Shown: positions 51,729 to 61,164 of the stretch, piece by piece
Numbering within the stretch: the stretch's first letter is position 1
Layout: every line of letters starts with the position of its first letter
NCBI GenBank assembly: GCA_017516745.1
Contig: JAFXBF010000006.1
Coordinates: forward strand, 28,274-92,273
From: Clostridia bacterium
GTDB lineage: Bacteria > Bacillota > Clostridia > Oscillospirales > Acutalibacteraceae
Direction: 5' to 3'
Length of the DNA: 64,000 nucleotides
The notes under the pieces: model-generated
Told to the model about the DNA's origin: nothing
The model's input: the letters and a program-made list of their open reading frames with translations, nothing else
The model's database searches: none
Program-made: the position numbers and the translations under genes

Positions 51729-54002
51729 TTATTTCTTGGGCTTCTTCACCTTGTTGAGCATTGTGTTGATTTCAAGAATCTGATCCTTTGTGAACTTACC
51801 GCCAAGCATTGAGAAAATACGCTTGACGGTGAAGCCCTTTGCCATACCGTACACGTTCTTAATCATACCCATATCGAGCTTGAAGCCTGCAACCTCAAAG
51901 CCTGCAACCTCGCCCTTGCCCTTTTCCTTGCCGGCTGACATTGCGTTCTTAATCTTGAGCAGGATTTTAACCATTGCAATTTTTCCGCCGAGGCTCGACA
52001 TAATATCGCCTATGGTGTCGTTAATGGAATATCTGCCGTCGGGCATAGTGATATCAAACCAGTTGATAACCTCGCCCTCTTCTTTCATAATATAGGCTTC
52101 GTTGGGTTTATCAACCTTGCGGATTGTCGCTGTATCCTCAAGCTCGCCTGCCTTGACGGTAAGAGTTGTTTCGCCGACATTTTTAACATTGAAGTAGAAG
52201 AAGGGATACTTGCCCTTTTTCTGCTTGCCGACGCTTTCACCGTTTGCAAAAAGCTCAACCTCGTCAAGGTTAGAATAAACCGTGACTCTTGTAACATCCT
52301 CTACCCTGTCGACATATCTCTTGGAGCAAAGGTGAAGCACGGGTTTATCACTCAACCAAGCCTGATAAGCATAGAAGGAGTCCTTCTTGTACTTTCTGTC
52401 GAAGGTAACAAGGCCCTTGTGGTTCATACCGTTTTCTCCGCCCTCGGCTCTTGCATCTGCGGCAAAGTCAAACATATTCCACACGTGAGTTGCCCAGAGA
52501 TAGGGTCTTTCGGCAATCTGCTTGATTAACTCCTCGTGGTAGTAGGCCTGATATTCCTCGGTATAATCACCCTGTGCAGGTGTTGATGTGTGCCAGTCAA
52601 GAGCCTCACAGCCGTATTCGCTGATACCGATGGGCTTGTTTGGGTACTTCTTGTGGAATTCGTCAAACCACGGGCCGTTCATATCCGTTGTGCCGCCGTA
52701 CCAGCCGAAATAGTGGTTGTAGGAAAGCACATCGCTGATATGGACATACTCCGCATCAATGGAGCACATTGAAACGGAAGCAATTGTTGTAAGACGGGTC
52801 TTATCCATTTCGTGGCAAAGCTCGTTGAGCTTTTTGTGGTTGCGGATAAGGTCAGGGTCGTTTGCACCTGCAATGGTAATCTCGTTTGAAAGACCCCATA
52901 CGACGATTGACGGGTGGTTGTAATTCTGTGAAACGAGCTCCTTCATCTGGGAAACGGTGTTGTCGTAGCCCTTGGGCATATGCTTGGAGATATAGGGAAT
53001 TTCAGCCCAGAGTACAAGGCCTGCCTCGTCGCAAAGGTCGTAGAAAACCTGTGAGTGCTGGTAGTGAGCAAGGCGGATTGTGTTAGCGCCCATTTCAAGA
53101 ATGAGGTCAAGATCCTCCTTGTGGTGCTCGGGAAGAAGAGCATTGCCGATACCGGGTCTGTCCTGATGGCGTGATACGCCACGAAGGGGATATTCCCTGC
53201 CGTTTAGGATGAAGCCCTTTTCGGGGTCAATTTTAAATGTACGGCAGCCGAAGCGTGTCGAAACCTCGTCAACCTCTTCGCCCTTGTAAACAAGAGTAGC
53301 CTTTGCTGTGTAGAGGTAGGGGTCCTTCAGACCGTCCCAGAGGTGAACGTTTTCTATAGTGATTTTAACTTCGTCGTCTTCCTCTCCGACAGCAGAAGCG
53401 ATAACCTCACCGTCTGCGTAAATTTCGTATTTAACGGTGCAGTCATCATCGTCATTGATAAATGTCTTTATCTCGACAACTGCGTCCTTACCCTTGATTT
53501 CGGGCGTTACCATAATTGCGGGCGAGCCGTAATAATCAAGGTCAAAGTGCTTTTCGCCCACACCGATAACCTTTACGTCACGGTAAATGCCGCCGTAGAA
53601 GGTGAAGTCCGCATTCTGCGGATAAACCCTGTCGTTGGAGGAGTTGTCAACCGCAACGGCAAGGGTATTCTCGTCCTTTATATCCTCAATTTTAACACGG
53701 AAGGTTGAATAGCCGCCATCGTGCTTTGTGATGCTTTTACCGTTCCAGAAAACCTCGCAGGAGGAGTTTACACCGTCAAACTGGAGGTACTTTACCTCAC
53801 CTGCAGGGAGTTCGTCCGCCTTTAAGGATTTTGCAAAGAAGCAGGTGCCTCTGTAGTAGTCGTTGCCGCCGTCCTGTCCGTCCTCACCGTTCCAGGTGTA
53901 GGGCAGGTTGATTTCCTGCCAGCCCGTGGGCAAAGAAGCCGGTGCAGATTTGGCTTCCTTGGAAAAAAGCCAATTACTGTTAATTACATCAATATTTCTC
54001 AT
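51729..54002 (-). CDS. GH2 family glycosidase (beta-galactosidase/glucuronidase-like)
   Basis: The protein has 757 residues: an N-terminal jelly-roll domain (1-165) with LPYTWNGEDGQDGGNDYYRG, an Ig-like domain, then the barrel with acid/base Glu in WGLSNEITIAG and nucleophile Glu in GISEYGCEA. The usual RGVSRHQDRPG motif is present. There is no signal peptide, so it is cytoplasmic. Beta-galactosidase, beta-glucuronidase or beta-mannosidase activity cannot be separated by eye. About 115 residues at the C-terminus (after TIRKVDKPNEAY) form an unusual extension containing IFSMLGGKFTKDQ, similar to the GH3 tail at 12.3 kb. Confidence 0.9.
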   Translation of the reverse strand: MRNIDVINSNWLFSKEAKSAPASLPTGWQEINLPYTWNGEDGQDGGNDYYRGTCFFAKSLKADELPAGEVKYLQFDGVNSSCEVFWNGKSITKHDGGYSTFRVKIEDIKDENTLAVAVDNSSNDRVYPQNADFTFYGGIYRDVKVIGVGEKHFDLDYYGSPAIMVTPEIKGKDAVVEIKTFINDDDDCTVKYEIYADGEVIASAVGEEDDEVKITIENVHLWDGLKDPYLYTAKATLVYKGEEVDEVSTRFGCRTFKIDPEKGFILNGREYPLRGVSRHQDRPGIGNALLPEHHKEDLDLILEMGANTIRLAHYQHSQVFYDLCDEAGLVLWAEIPYISKHMPKGYDNTVSQMKELVSQNYNHPSIVVWGLSNEITIAGANDPDLIRNHKKLNELCHEMDKTRLTTIASVSMCSIDAEYVHISDVLSYNHYFGWYGGTTDMNGPWFDEFHKKYPNKPIGISEYGCEALDWHTSTPAQGDYTEEYQAYYHEELIKQIAERPYLWATHVWNMFDFAADARAEGGENGMNHKGLVTFDRKYKKDSFYAYQAWLSDKPVLHLCSKRYVDRVEDVTRVTVYSNLDEVELFANGESVGKQKKGKYPFFYFNVKNVGETTLTVKAGELEDTATIRKVDKPNEAYIMKEEGEVINWFDITMPDGRYSINDTIGDIMSSLGGKIAMVKILLKIKNAMSAGKEKGKGEVAGFEVAGFKLDMGMIKNVYGMAKGFTVKRIFSMLGGKFTKDQILEINTMLNKVKKPKK

Positions 54003-54115
54003 ACTAACCTCCGTGCACTTATATTAATCTGTTTTTATTATATATTAAATAAGAAAAATGTCAATCTGCACTTTTTATGATCAGAAAATATTATACTTTT
54101 TTGCCAAAATGGAAA

Positions 54116-54144
54116 TTGACACAAAGGTGCCTATATGATATACT
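54116..54144 (+). promoter_or_regulatory. Promoter of the secreted permuted-NlpC-like gene
   Basis: TTGACA, a 17-base spacer and TATACT lie 29 bases before the start codon. Confidence 0.7.
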
Positions 54145-54173
54145 GGTTAAAAATACGAAGGAGAAAAAAGAAT

Positions 54174-54836
54174 ATGAAAAACTTCAAAAGAATTATTGCT
54201 CTTTTAATCGCTGTTCTCACCGTTGTCGGCGTGTTTGTTATTCCCGCAACCGTCAGCGCAGAGGAAGTTGATGAAACTCAAGAGCCTATAGTTGCAAGAA
54301 TGTACCTCGGCCACAAGCCGAGAAACTACAATATGTCCGGCCACACCTGGATTTATATTGAAAACCTCACCAACCACGACATTCAGGTTGGCGCTTACAC
54401 CGTAAAGAAGGGCAGCGGTGTTTCCACCGGTACATACGGTACCCAGATTAATGACGGCAAGGGTCTTTACTACAACGTTGAAGCATGGCGCTACAAGAAT
54501 TCCGACCCCGAAAGCTACTATTACCTGTACAAGGATCTTACACAGGCTCAGCTCGAAAAGGTCAGCAGCAGAATTCTTATGGCAGGCACATGGTCTTACA
54601 TTCTCAACTGCGGCTACTACGCACTCGGCATTTGGAACTGCGTTCCCGGTAAAACAATTATGTTCCTGGTCTGGCCCTTCCTCACACAGGTTCAGATGCT
54701 CACAGACCCCAACTGCAGCACAGGCTTCCCGATGATCAAGCCCAAGAAGAGCGACTGCTTCAAGATGATCGGCACAGGCAACCAGGCTTACCTCATAGAG
54801 GTTGACCCCACAAACCCGAAGGACATCAAGGAATAA
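54174..54836 (+). CDS. Secreted protein, possible permuted NlpC/P60-like hydrolase
   Basis: The protein has 220 residues with a clear signal peptide cut near VSA-EE (residue 26). In the mature part, SGHTWIYIENLTNH places a histidine before ILNCGYYALGIWN, which holds a cysteine after Asn. This His-then-Cys order and the N-C-x4-A-x3-W-N pattern resemble circularly permuted NlpC/P60 (YiiX/LRAT-type) hydrolases. The assignment is a guess from motifs; a cell-wall or lipid substrate would fit. It has its own consensus promoter and terminator, and is divergent from GH2. Confidence 0.55.
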   Translation: MKNFKRIIALLIAVLTVVGVFVIPATVSAEEVDETQEPIVARMYLGHKPRNYNMSGHTWIYIENLTNHDIQVGAYTVKKGSGVSTGTYGTQINDGKGLYYNVEAWRYKNSDPESYYYLYKDLTQAQLEKVSSRILMAGTWSYILNCGYYALGIWNCVPGKTIMFLVWPFLTQVQMLTDPNCSTGFPMIKPKKSDCFKMIGTGNQAYLIEVDPTNPKDIKE

Positions 54837-54842
54837 AACACC

Positions 54843-54879
54843 GCAACCGCTTACAGTTGATGTAAGCGGTTGCTTTTTC
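54843..54879 (+). terminator. Strong intrinsic terminator
   Basis: GCAACCGCTTACA pairs perfectly with TGTAAGCGGTTGC across five bases, then TTTTT. Confidence 0.9.
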
Positions 54880-54927
54880 TATACTTTTCGAAACAACAAT
54901 TGAATTTGCTGTTTCAAAATGTATATA

Positions 54928-55839
54928 TTACGGCAGCACATTGCCTGCCGCCCTGTAAATTTCGTACCATTCCTCACGGGTAAGCTTCACTTCACTTGCC
55001 TTAAAACAGTCTGCAAGACGTGTGAGGTTTGTCGTACCCGTAACGGGTTGCATTTTTGCAGGGTGACGGAGTATCCACGCAAACGCAACAGTTGTTTTGG
55101 AAACGCCGTATTTATTGCCGATAGTTTCAAGCACACAGTTAAGTTCGGGGAACTTCTCGTTATCAATAAAGCAACCCTCAAAAAATCCGTACTGCATAGG
55201 CGACCACGGCTGAATTGTGATTTTGTTCAGGCGGCAGTAATCGAGCACACCGCCGTCACGGTTGACAGCCGATTCGTTATACATATTTACATTTATGCCC
55301 GACTGAATCATAGATGAGTGCATAACCGAAAACTGAAGCTGGTTTGCGCAAAGCGGCATATCAAGGGAATTGAGCAAAAGCTGCATCTGATAAGGATTCT
55401 GGTTTGATACACCGAAATGGCGCACCTTGCCCGAAGCTTTGAGGTAATCAAACGCCTTGGCAACCTCATCGGGCTCCATAAGCGCATCGGGGCGGTGAAG
55501 CAGAAGCACGTCCACATACTCCGTGCCGAGCCTTTTAAGGCTTCCGTCAACTGAATTTACAATATGCTCGTAAGAAAAATCGAACATACCCTTCCTGATT
55601 CCGCATTTGGTCTGAATCATAATTTTCTCACGCATAGACGGTGTAAGCACCTTGCCGAAAACTTCTTCGCTTTTGCCGCCGCCGTAAATATCGGCGTGGT
55701 CAAAAAAGCAGGCACCGTTTTGGAGTGCGGTATCAATAAAAGCGGATACCTGTTTTTCATTCATATCGCTTATGCGCATACAGCCTACCGCAATGGTGGG
55801 CACCTGTATACCGCTTTTGCCAAAGTCTATCTTGTACAT
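54928..55839 (-). CDS. Aldo/keto reductase
   Basis: The protein has 303 residues. The catalytic tetrad is visible: Asp in FFDHADIYGGGKSEEVFG with Tyr five residues on, Lys in MIQTKCGIR, and His in VLLLHRPD. GVSNQNPYQMQLL and a C-terminal NADP-loop segment (PVTGTTNLTRLADC) match the YdhF-like branch. It should reduce an aldehyde or ketone with NADPH; the substrate is unknown. It is a single gene convergent with the secreted hydrolase-like gene. Confidence 0.92.
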   Translation of the reverse strand: MYKIDFGKSGIQVPTIAVGCMRISDMNEKQVSAFIDTALQNGACFFDHADIYGGGKSEEVFGKVLTPSMREKIMIQTKCGIRKGMFDFSYEHIVNSVDGSLKRLGTEYVDVLLLHRPDALMEPDEVAKAFDYLKASGKVRHFGVSNQNPYQMQLLLNSLDMPLCANQLQFSVMHSSMIQSGINVNMYNESAVNRDGGVLDYCRLNKITIQPWSPMQYGFFEGCFIDNEKFPELNCVLETIGNKYGVSKTTVAFAWILRHPAKMQPVTGTTNLTRLADCFKASEVKLTREEWYEIYRAAGNVLP

Positions 55840-55977
55840 AAAATCAGTCCTTTTATTTTTATAAGTCTATATTAGCAAAAAATGCCCCCGATTGCAACAC
55901 CGTTCCACGAAGCGTAGGTTGCACACGGACTCATCTGCAATTATAATGTATTCATAAAAATTCAAGGAGAAAAAACA

Positions 55978-56562
55978 ATGAACACATATATAACAGGCGC
56001 AACGATAAAACGCCTGCGTGAAGAAAAAGTGCTTACACAGACACAGCTTGCAGAAATAATCGGTGTCAGCAGTAAGGCGGTTTCAAAATGGGAAACAGCA
56101 AAGGGGCTACCCGATATAACGCTGATTGAGCCGCTTTCAAAAGCACTCGGTGTTTCGGTAATGGAGCTTATGTCGGGTGACACGGTTATCAACAAAAATG
56201 TTTCGTCAAACATTCTGCGCTCAAAATTCTATGTCTGTCCCGTCTGCGGCAATATAATCCGCACAACGGGCGATGCGGTAATAAGCTGCTGCGGCATTAC
56301 CCTGCCAACACTTGAAGCCGAGGAAGCAGACGAAGCGCACGAAATCAAAATCGAAAAGGTTGAGGACGAATATTTTGTAACGGTAAAACACGAAATGACC
56401 AAAACGCACTTCATTTCGTTTATTGCCCACCTCACCTCGGACAAGGTGCATTTCGTAAAATTCTACCCCGAGGGCAATGCCGAAACACGCCTTCAGCTTC
56501 GTGGCAAGGGATATTTATATATTTATTGCAACAAACACGGACTGATGCAGCAGAGGGTTTGA
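55978..56562 (+). CDS. XRE regulator fused to a desulfoferrodoxin-like domain
   Basis: The protein has 194 residues. Residues 7-60 are an XRE helix-turn-helix (LRE, then EIIGVSSKAVSKWETAKGLPD). Residues 83-105 hold a rubredoxin-like knot (CPVCGN, then CCG), and the rest resembles superoxide reductase: HEMTKTHFISFI supplies two histidines and YCNKHGLM supplies the Cys and His of the iron site. Desulfoferrodoxins use these ligands to reduce superoxide. The fusion suggests a regulator that senses oxygen species or iron. The domains are recognisable; the sensing role is inferred. Confidence 0.78.
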   Translation: MNTYITGATIKRLREEKVLTQTQLAEIIGVSSKAVSKWETAKGLPDITLIEPLSKALGVSVMELMSGDTVINKNVSSNILRSKFYVCPVCGNIIRTTGDAVISCCGITLPTLEAEEADEAHEIKIEKVEDEYFVTVKHEMTKTHFISFIAHLTSDKVHFVKFYPEGNAETRLQLRGKGYLYIYCNKHGLMQQRV

Positions 56563-56610
56563 CAATAAATCCGTTTGCGTGCTATACTGCCCTTGAACGG
56601 AGGTATGAAT

Positions 56611-57744
56611 ATGAGTAAATACGATATAGCAGCATTTATCTGGCCGTCATACACGGGTGATGAGCCCCGCACACGCATTTTCTGGCCCGAGGGCTACGGC
56701 GAATGGCAGACGGTCAAGGCTATGACCGACAAGGGCTACAAGGGCTGCCGCTGGCCGAGAATACCGACCTGGGGCTATGTAAACGAAGCCGACAGCCGTG
56801 TAATGGAAATGCAGATTGACTGCGCCGTGAATTACGGCGTGAACGTGTTTATTTACGACTGGTATTGGTACGATAACCGTCCGTTTCTTGAAAACTGCCT
56901 GAACGACGGCTTCCTCAAGGCACGCAACAACACGGATATGAAATTTATGCTCATGTGGGCAAACCACGATGCCACCCACCTCTGGGACAAGCGCAATTCC
57001 GACCGTGACCTTTCCACCGTTATCTGGAGCGGTGTCGTAACACCCGAAATCTTTTCCGACATCTGCGACAGGACGATTGAAAAATATTTCCGCCGTGAAA
57101 ACTACTATATGATTGACGGCTGCCCTGTTTATATGATTTTTGAGCCCGATAATTTTCTGCGTTCCTTCGGCACAAGTCAGGAATGCAAAAAAGGCATTGA
57201 AGAATTCCGCAGAAAGACGGTTGAAGCAGGCTTTAAAGGGCTTCATTTACAATTTGTCCATTGGGGCAACAGAGTTTATAACTGGCTGAGCGATGAAGAC
57301 GACTGCAAGGGCTGTACAGCTTATGACCTTTACAGATATCTCGGTATAGATTCAGTCACAAGCTACAACTGGGGCTGCTCTGTACACTTTGACGGTGATT
57401 ACAAAGACCTCACCGAAAAATACGCCCAAAAGCTTGAAGAAGCAACAGAAAAGCTTGATATTCCTTTCTATCCCAACATTTCCGTAGGCTGGGACAACAA
57501 TGTCCGCTTCCATAATTTCATCCCCGGCGTTGTTGAAAACAACACACCTGAGAATTTCAAAGCCGCCTGTGAAAAGGTGAAAGCCTTTACAGACAATTCA
57601 CTGAACAACGGTATTATGAAGGCTCCGTTCATCACCGTAAACAGCTGGAATGAATGGACAGAAACCAGCTACCTCCAACCCGACGACCTCTACGGCTACG
57701 GCTACCTCGAAGCAATTAAAGAAATTTTTAATAATGATTTATAG
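56611..57744 (+). CDS. GH99-like/WbsX-type domain protein
   Basis: The protein has 377 residues, cytoplasmic by sequence. It matches the WbsX/GH99-like family by AAFIWPSYTGDEPRTRIFWPEGYGEW near the start, VNVFIYDWYWYDNRPFLENCL and the C-terminal FITVNSWNEWTETSYLQPD, where the tryptophans and glutamate are conserved. Members occur in glycan loci; some relatives hydrolyse mannosidic links from the endo side, so mannan use is an inference. The ATG at 56605 is too close to the ribosome binding site CGGAGG, so 56611 was chosen. Confidence 0.82.
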   Translation: MSKYDIAAFIWPSYTGDEPRTRIFWPEGYGEWQTVKAMTDKGYKGCRWPRIPTWGYVNEADSRVMEMQIDCAVNYGVNVFIYDWYWYDNRPFLENCLNDGFLKARNNTDMKFMLMWANHDATHLWDKRNSDRDLSTVIWSGVVTPEIFSDICDRTIEKYFRRENYYMIDGCPVYMIFEPDNFLRSFGTSQECKKGIEEFRRKTVEAGFKGLHLQFVHWGNRVYNWLSDEDDCKGCTAYDLYRYLGIDSVTSYNWGCSVHFDGDYKDLTEKYAQKLEEATEKLDIPFYPNISVGWDNNVRFHNFIPGVVENNTPENFKAACEKVKAFTDNSLNNGIMKAPFITVNSWNEWTETSYLQPDDLYGYGYLEAIKEIFNNDL

Positions 57745-57778
57745 AACACAAAGTAGAGTTCACACCAAGGAGTATCTT

Positions 57779-58090
57779 ATGAAACTATTTCAACTTAATT
57801 GCCAAAATTGCAACGGAAGTCTTGAAATTGATTTTGATAACTTGATTGCATATTGTCCTTATTGCGGACAAAAACTTCTATTTGATATTGATCAAATGAA
57901 ATCTATTATTACTGAAATAGAGAAAACCAAAAGGTCACAAGAACAAACCAAGAGAGAACAAGAAAAAACCGAACGCTTGAAATTAGAACAAGACTTTAAT
58001 AAATATGAAATAAAAACTACTGTTAAAATTGCCTTTGGTTGCTTTGGACTTGTTGCTCTCCTGTTTCTGTTGTTAGAATTATTGTTATAA
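57779..58090 (+). CDS. Small zinc-ribbon, coiled-coil membrane protein
   Basis: The protein has 103 residues. An N-terminal zinc ribbon is formed by C-Q-N-C (residues 8-11) and C-P-Y-C (26-29). A charged coiled coil (about 45-75, rich in K, E, Q and R) follows, then one membrane helix at the C-terminus. Function unknown. The ribosome binding site AAGGAG fixes the start. The gene and the next one are clearly richer in AT than the glycan block before them. Confidence 0.7.
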   Translation: MKLFQLNCQNCNGSLEIDFDNLIAYCPYCGQKLLFDIDQMKSIITEIEKTKRSQEQTKREQEKTERLKLEQDFNKYEIKTTVKIAFGCFGLVALLFLLLELLL

Positions 58091-58230
58091 AGCAAAAACA
58101 ACACTTTAACCATCTATTTATTAATTACAGAAACCTCGTTTGCCAAAAAGTTTTGCAAACGAGGTTTTAAATTTATATATATAACTAACTTATAATTGTA
58201 CAATTATAATATATCGTTATATTATCAATC

Positions 58231-59799
58231 TTATTGTAAGTTTATTCCAAATTCATATTCAACATATTTTTCATCTTGTATATTTAAATACATTGTCCAA
58301 GCAACATCATCTTTAGATACATTGAAATTATGTTCATAAAGATAAAACCCTTCATATGGCTCTCGAACACTTGTATCAGTAACACTTATCGTATATCCCA
58401 AACTTTCAAGATAATCAAGATATTCCGCCACGCCGTCTGTAACAGTAATTGATTTCCATGTTTTTAATGTTGGTTTGTTAGATACGCCATCAACATTAAC
58501 ATAAAATACCGTTGTCTTACCTGTAGAATCAAAATCATTACCCAACTTACTGTCTTCAGGTGGTAAAAGAATCTGTATATTATTTTGCTCAATCTGCCAA
58601 TAGTATATTATTATCTTGTCATCAACTTTAAATTCATCACCCTTTTTAAAGGAGTCGTTATTGATAGAAACAGATGTCACCTGCTTGTTAATATTGCTGT
58701 TATCTGATGTTTTAATAGGACAAATTTCAATATTAATAAATCCTTTTTCTTTAAACGCTTTTTCTACATCATAACAATTTTCACCTACATATTCTGATGA
58801 ATCATTTGTCATTCGTATTTTTTGATCATTAATAAAAGTTGTTATTTCATGACTTATTACTGTATTTCCTTTAACAGTCTCTATATCTATATTTGAGCTG
58901 TAACAATAAATTTGAAACGCAAAGTCTTCATTTTTACTAACATCAATTTTTACTTGTCCGTAAACCTCGGAATCTTCTGCATTTACAAAATCAACAGTAT
59001 GAGTACCCTTTGTCAAATTTAACGTATATGTTTCTGTTAAACCGTTTCCAACTGTTCCCTCAAAATTATCGTCCACATATATATCAACATCATATGTACT
59101 GAAAATCAAGTTTTTAACTCGTTCAACCCTCAAATTTATTTCATATTCCGGCTCTTGAATAGTAATACTTACAACATTATTTCCTACATATTCAGCGGTC
59201 AGTCTATAACCGTCTACATTTTGTGAAGTAAAAGTTTTATCATAGCTATTGATATTTTTGTCAAAACCATTTTGGATGCAAAGATTTACATATTGCTGAT
59301 ATTTCTCTGTTGTCATTTCTGCAACATATACTTTTGTTGCCTTTTCGTTATTTTCTTCGACTTTACCTGTATCTGATTGAGGAACGGGAAGCAGTTTCAA
59401 CGCATCAATAGCAGACCAATCCAACACATCATATTTTTCAGGTGCGTCCAATTGGATTTGCATTTGTTTATCGTCTTCATAATAATAAAGCGAAAGTTTG
59501 AAACCTGCGCTATTATAAGCATCGAAAGCGTTTTCTTTATGGCTGGGCTCAATTGTAAAACCGTTCGATTTGCATAAATCTATGTAATTAACAAACTCTT
59601 TTGAACTAATCTTGTGTATGTCTATATAAAGAGATTCTTCTGAATTATCGTAAATTTCGCATAATAATGACTGCGGCTTAGGTAAAACACTACCAAGATA
59701 AATATCTTCCCAAGCTATCTTTTCTGCATTTGAACTACAACCTGCCAAACATAAAATTGCAACCAACATAATCGTAATAAGAGCAGTTATCTTTTTCAT
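58231..59799 (-). CDS. Large lipoprotein with two DUF6591-like repeats
   Basis: The protein has 522 residues. The lipobox is LAGC (Cys near 20). Two similar modules of about 85 residues (about 40-125 and 133-215) share LLPVPQS-type starts, Y-V-N-L-C-I-Q-N-G-F and a GYRL/GFKL ending, the pattern I associate with DUF6591. Next come a carbohydrate-binding-like beta domain and a PASTA-like segment (YDVEKAFKEKGFINIEI). The ATG at 59799 is preferred because the ribosome binding site GGAGGT abuts an earlier ATG. Function unknown; a surface protein. Confidence 0.72.
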   Translation of the reverse strand: MKKITALITIMLVAILCLAGCSSNAEKIAWEDIYLGSVLPKPQSLLCEIYDNSEESLYIDIHKISSKEFVNYIDLCKSNGFTIEPSHKENAFDAYNSAGFKLSLYYYEDDKQMQIQLDAPEKYDVLDWSAIDALKLLPVPQSDTGKVEENNEKATKVYVAEMTTEKYQQYVNLCIQNGFDKNINSYDKTFTSQNVDGYRLTAEYVGNNVVSITIQEPEYEINLRVERVKNLIFSTYDVDIYVDDNFEGTVGNGLTETYTLNLTKGTHTVDFVNAEDSEVYGQVKIDVSKNEDFAFQIYCYSSNIDIETVKGNTVISHEITTFINDQKIRMTNDSSEYVGENCYDVEKAFKEKGFINIEICPIKTSDNSNINKQVTSVSINNDSFKKGDEFKVDDKIIIYYWQIEQNNIQILLPPEDSKLGNDFDSTGKTTVFYVNVDGVSNKPTLKTWKSITVTDGVAEYLDYLESLGYTISVTDTSVREPYEGFYLYEHNFNVSKDDVAWTMYLNIQDEKYVEYEFGINLQ

Positions 59800-59871
59800 A
59801 GCCATACCTCCACTAAAACTATATTTTTATAATAGCAAAATACAGATGTAATTGCAATATCCGATTTAAAA

Positions 59872-59908
59872 CGAAACTCCGCCTGCCGATTGCTCGGTAA
59901 GCGGAGTT
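59872..59908. repeat. 37-bp palindromic repeat, copy 1 (upstream of fic)
   Basis: ACGAAACTCCGC begins a hairpin with the loop centre CCGATTGCTCGG and closing GCGGAGTT. It lies between two divergent gene starts, so it cannot be needed as a terminator there. It is identical over 37 bases to 61165-61201. Confidence 0.85.
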
Positions 59909-60003
59909 GTATTTATTTTAACGCTTGACTAAATGTATATTTTGTGATATATTGATACAAACTGATACTAATTAATATCAACTTGTTGATAACGAGGTTT
60001 ATT

Positions 60004-61158
60004 ATGGATATAAAACTTTTTTCAACTATGCTTAAAGACAGGCATTTTTGCAATTTAGAAAAGATGAAGCACAAATACAGTGCTGATTTCAACGAGTTTC
60101 TGCAGGTGCTTGCCGAAATGTATTACAAACCCATTCCCCTTTCGGATTTCGACGGAAACGATTTGTGCTTTATCGAAAACCACGCACTGGTAAATCAAAG
60201 CACGGTAAAACTGCTTTTGAAAAGCCGGAACAACTATTACGGAATAAAGGCGGCTGAGGACGAAATCGTTTCAACTTCGGCTATAGAAAATATTGATTTC
60301 AGCCGTGACAGCGTGCGTAATATCCTCAAGGGCTACGCACCCAAAGACGAACAGGAAAGCAGAATTCTCGGAATAAAAAAAGGGCTTGAATTTGTTGCGG
60401 ACACTTCAAACAAAATAACCGAATACAATCTGCACAAGCTCTATATGATGACTGTAGGCGATTTTCTTGAAGGTGACAGCAAGCTGAATGACGGCGAATT
60501 TTACCGCCACGATACGGTTTATGTTGTCGGCAACGGCGTTGAACATTCGGGCGTTGACCACAAAAAAGTTCCATTATTAATGAAAGCGCTGATTGATTTT
60601 GCAAACATGGATGACGGTATAAACGACCTTGTGAAAGCAGCGATTATTCACTTTTATTTAGCCTTCATCCACCCGTATTTTGACGGAAACGGCAGAACAG
60701 CAAGGCTCGTGCACCTGTGGTTTCTGATTCAGAGAGGGTATCAATCGGCTTTGTTTATTCCGTTCTCCGGTCTTATTGAAAAAAGCCGCAAGGCATATTA
60801 CGATGCATTCACACTAATTGAAGAAAACAGGAAAATAAGCCAAAGAATTGACGTAACGCCATTTGTGCTTTACTTCATTGAAAACGTTTACAACAAAATG
60901 TCTGTTTCAGACCAAAGCGCCCTTTCACGCTGCAGCGAAGCCGTAAAATCGGGCGAGCTTACGAAAAAAGAAACCGAACTGCTGCAATATGTAATTTCCT
61001 GCTACGGTACGGATGAGTTTTCAACCAAACAGCTTGAAAAGGATTTCGGTAACGCTGCCTATGCAACAATCCGCAGCTTTGTGCTTAAGCTCGAAAAGCT
61101 CGGTCTGCTCACAGCCGTCAGATACGGCACAAGAACAAAATACAAAATCACACAATAA
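60004..61158 (+). CDS. Fic family AMP-transferase, class II
   Basis: The protein has 384 residues. The Fic active site HPYFDGNGRTAR spans His223 to Arg234, complete in all key residues. An inhibitory helix motif T-S-A-I-E-N (91-96; pattern S/T-x3-E-G/N) lies N-terminal to the core, so activity should be self-restrained (class II). The C-terminal 80 residues form a winged-helix-like domain (FSTKQLEKDFGNAAYATIRSFVLKLEKLGLL). Targets are unknown. Identical palindromes flank the gene at both ends. Confidence 0.9.
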   Translation: MDIKLFSTMLKDRHFCNLEKMKHKYSADFNEFLQVLAEMYYKPIPLSDFDGNDLCFIENHALVNQSTVKLLLKSRNNYYGIKAAEDEIVSTSAIENIDFSRDSVRNILKGYAPKDEQESRILGIKKGLEFVADTSNKITEYNLHKLYMMTVGDFLEGDSKLNDGEFYRHDTVYVVGNGVEHSGVDHKKVPLLMKALIDFANMDDGINDLVKAAIIHFYLAFIHPYFDGNGRTARLVHLWFLIQRGYQSALFIPFSGLIEKSRKAYYDAFTLIEENRKISQRIDVTPFVLYFIENVYNKMSVSDQSALSRCSEAVKSGELTKKETELLQYVISCYGTDEFSTKQLEKDFGNAAYATIRSFVLKLEKLGLLTAVRYGTRTKYKITQ

Positions 61159-61164
61159 AAACAA

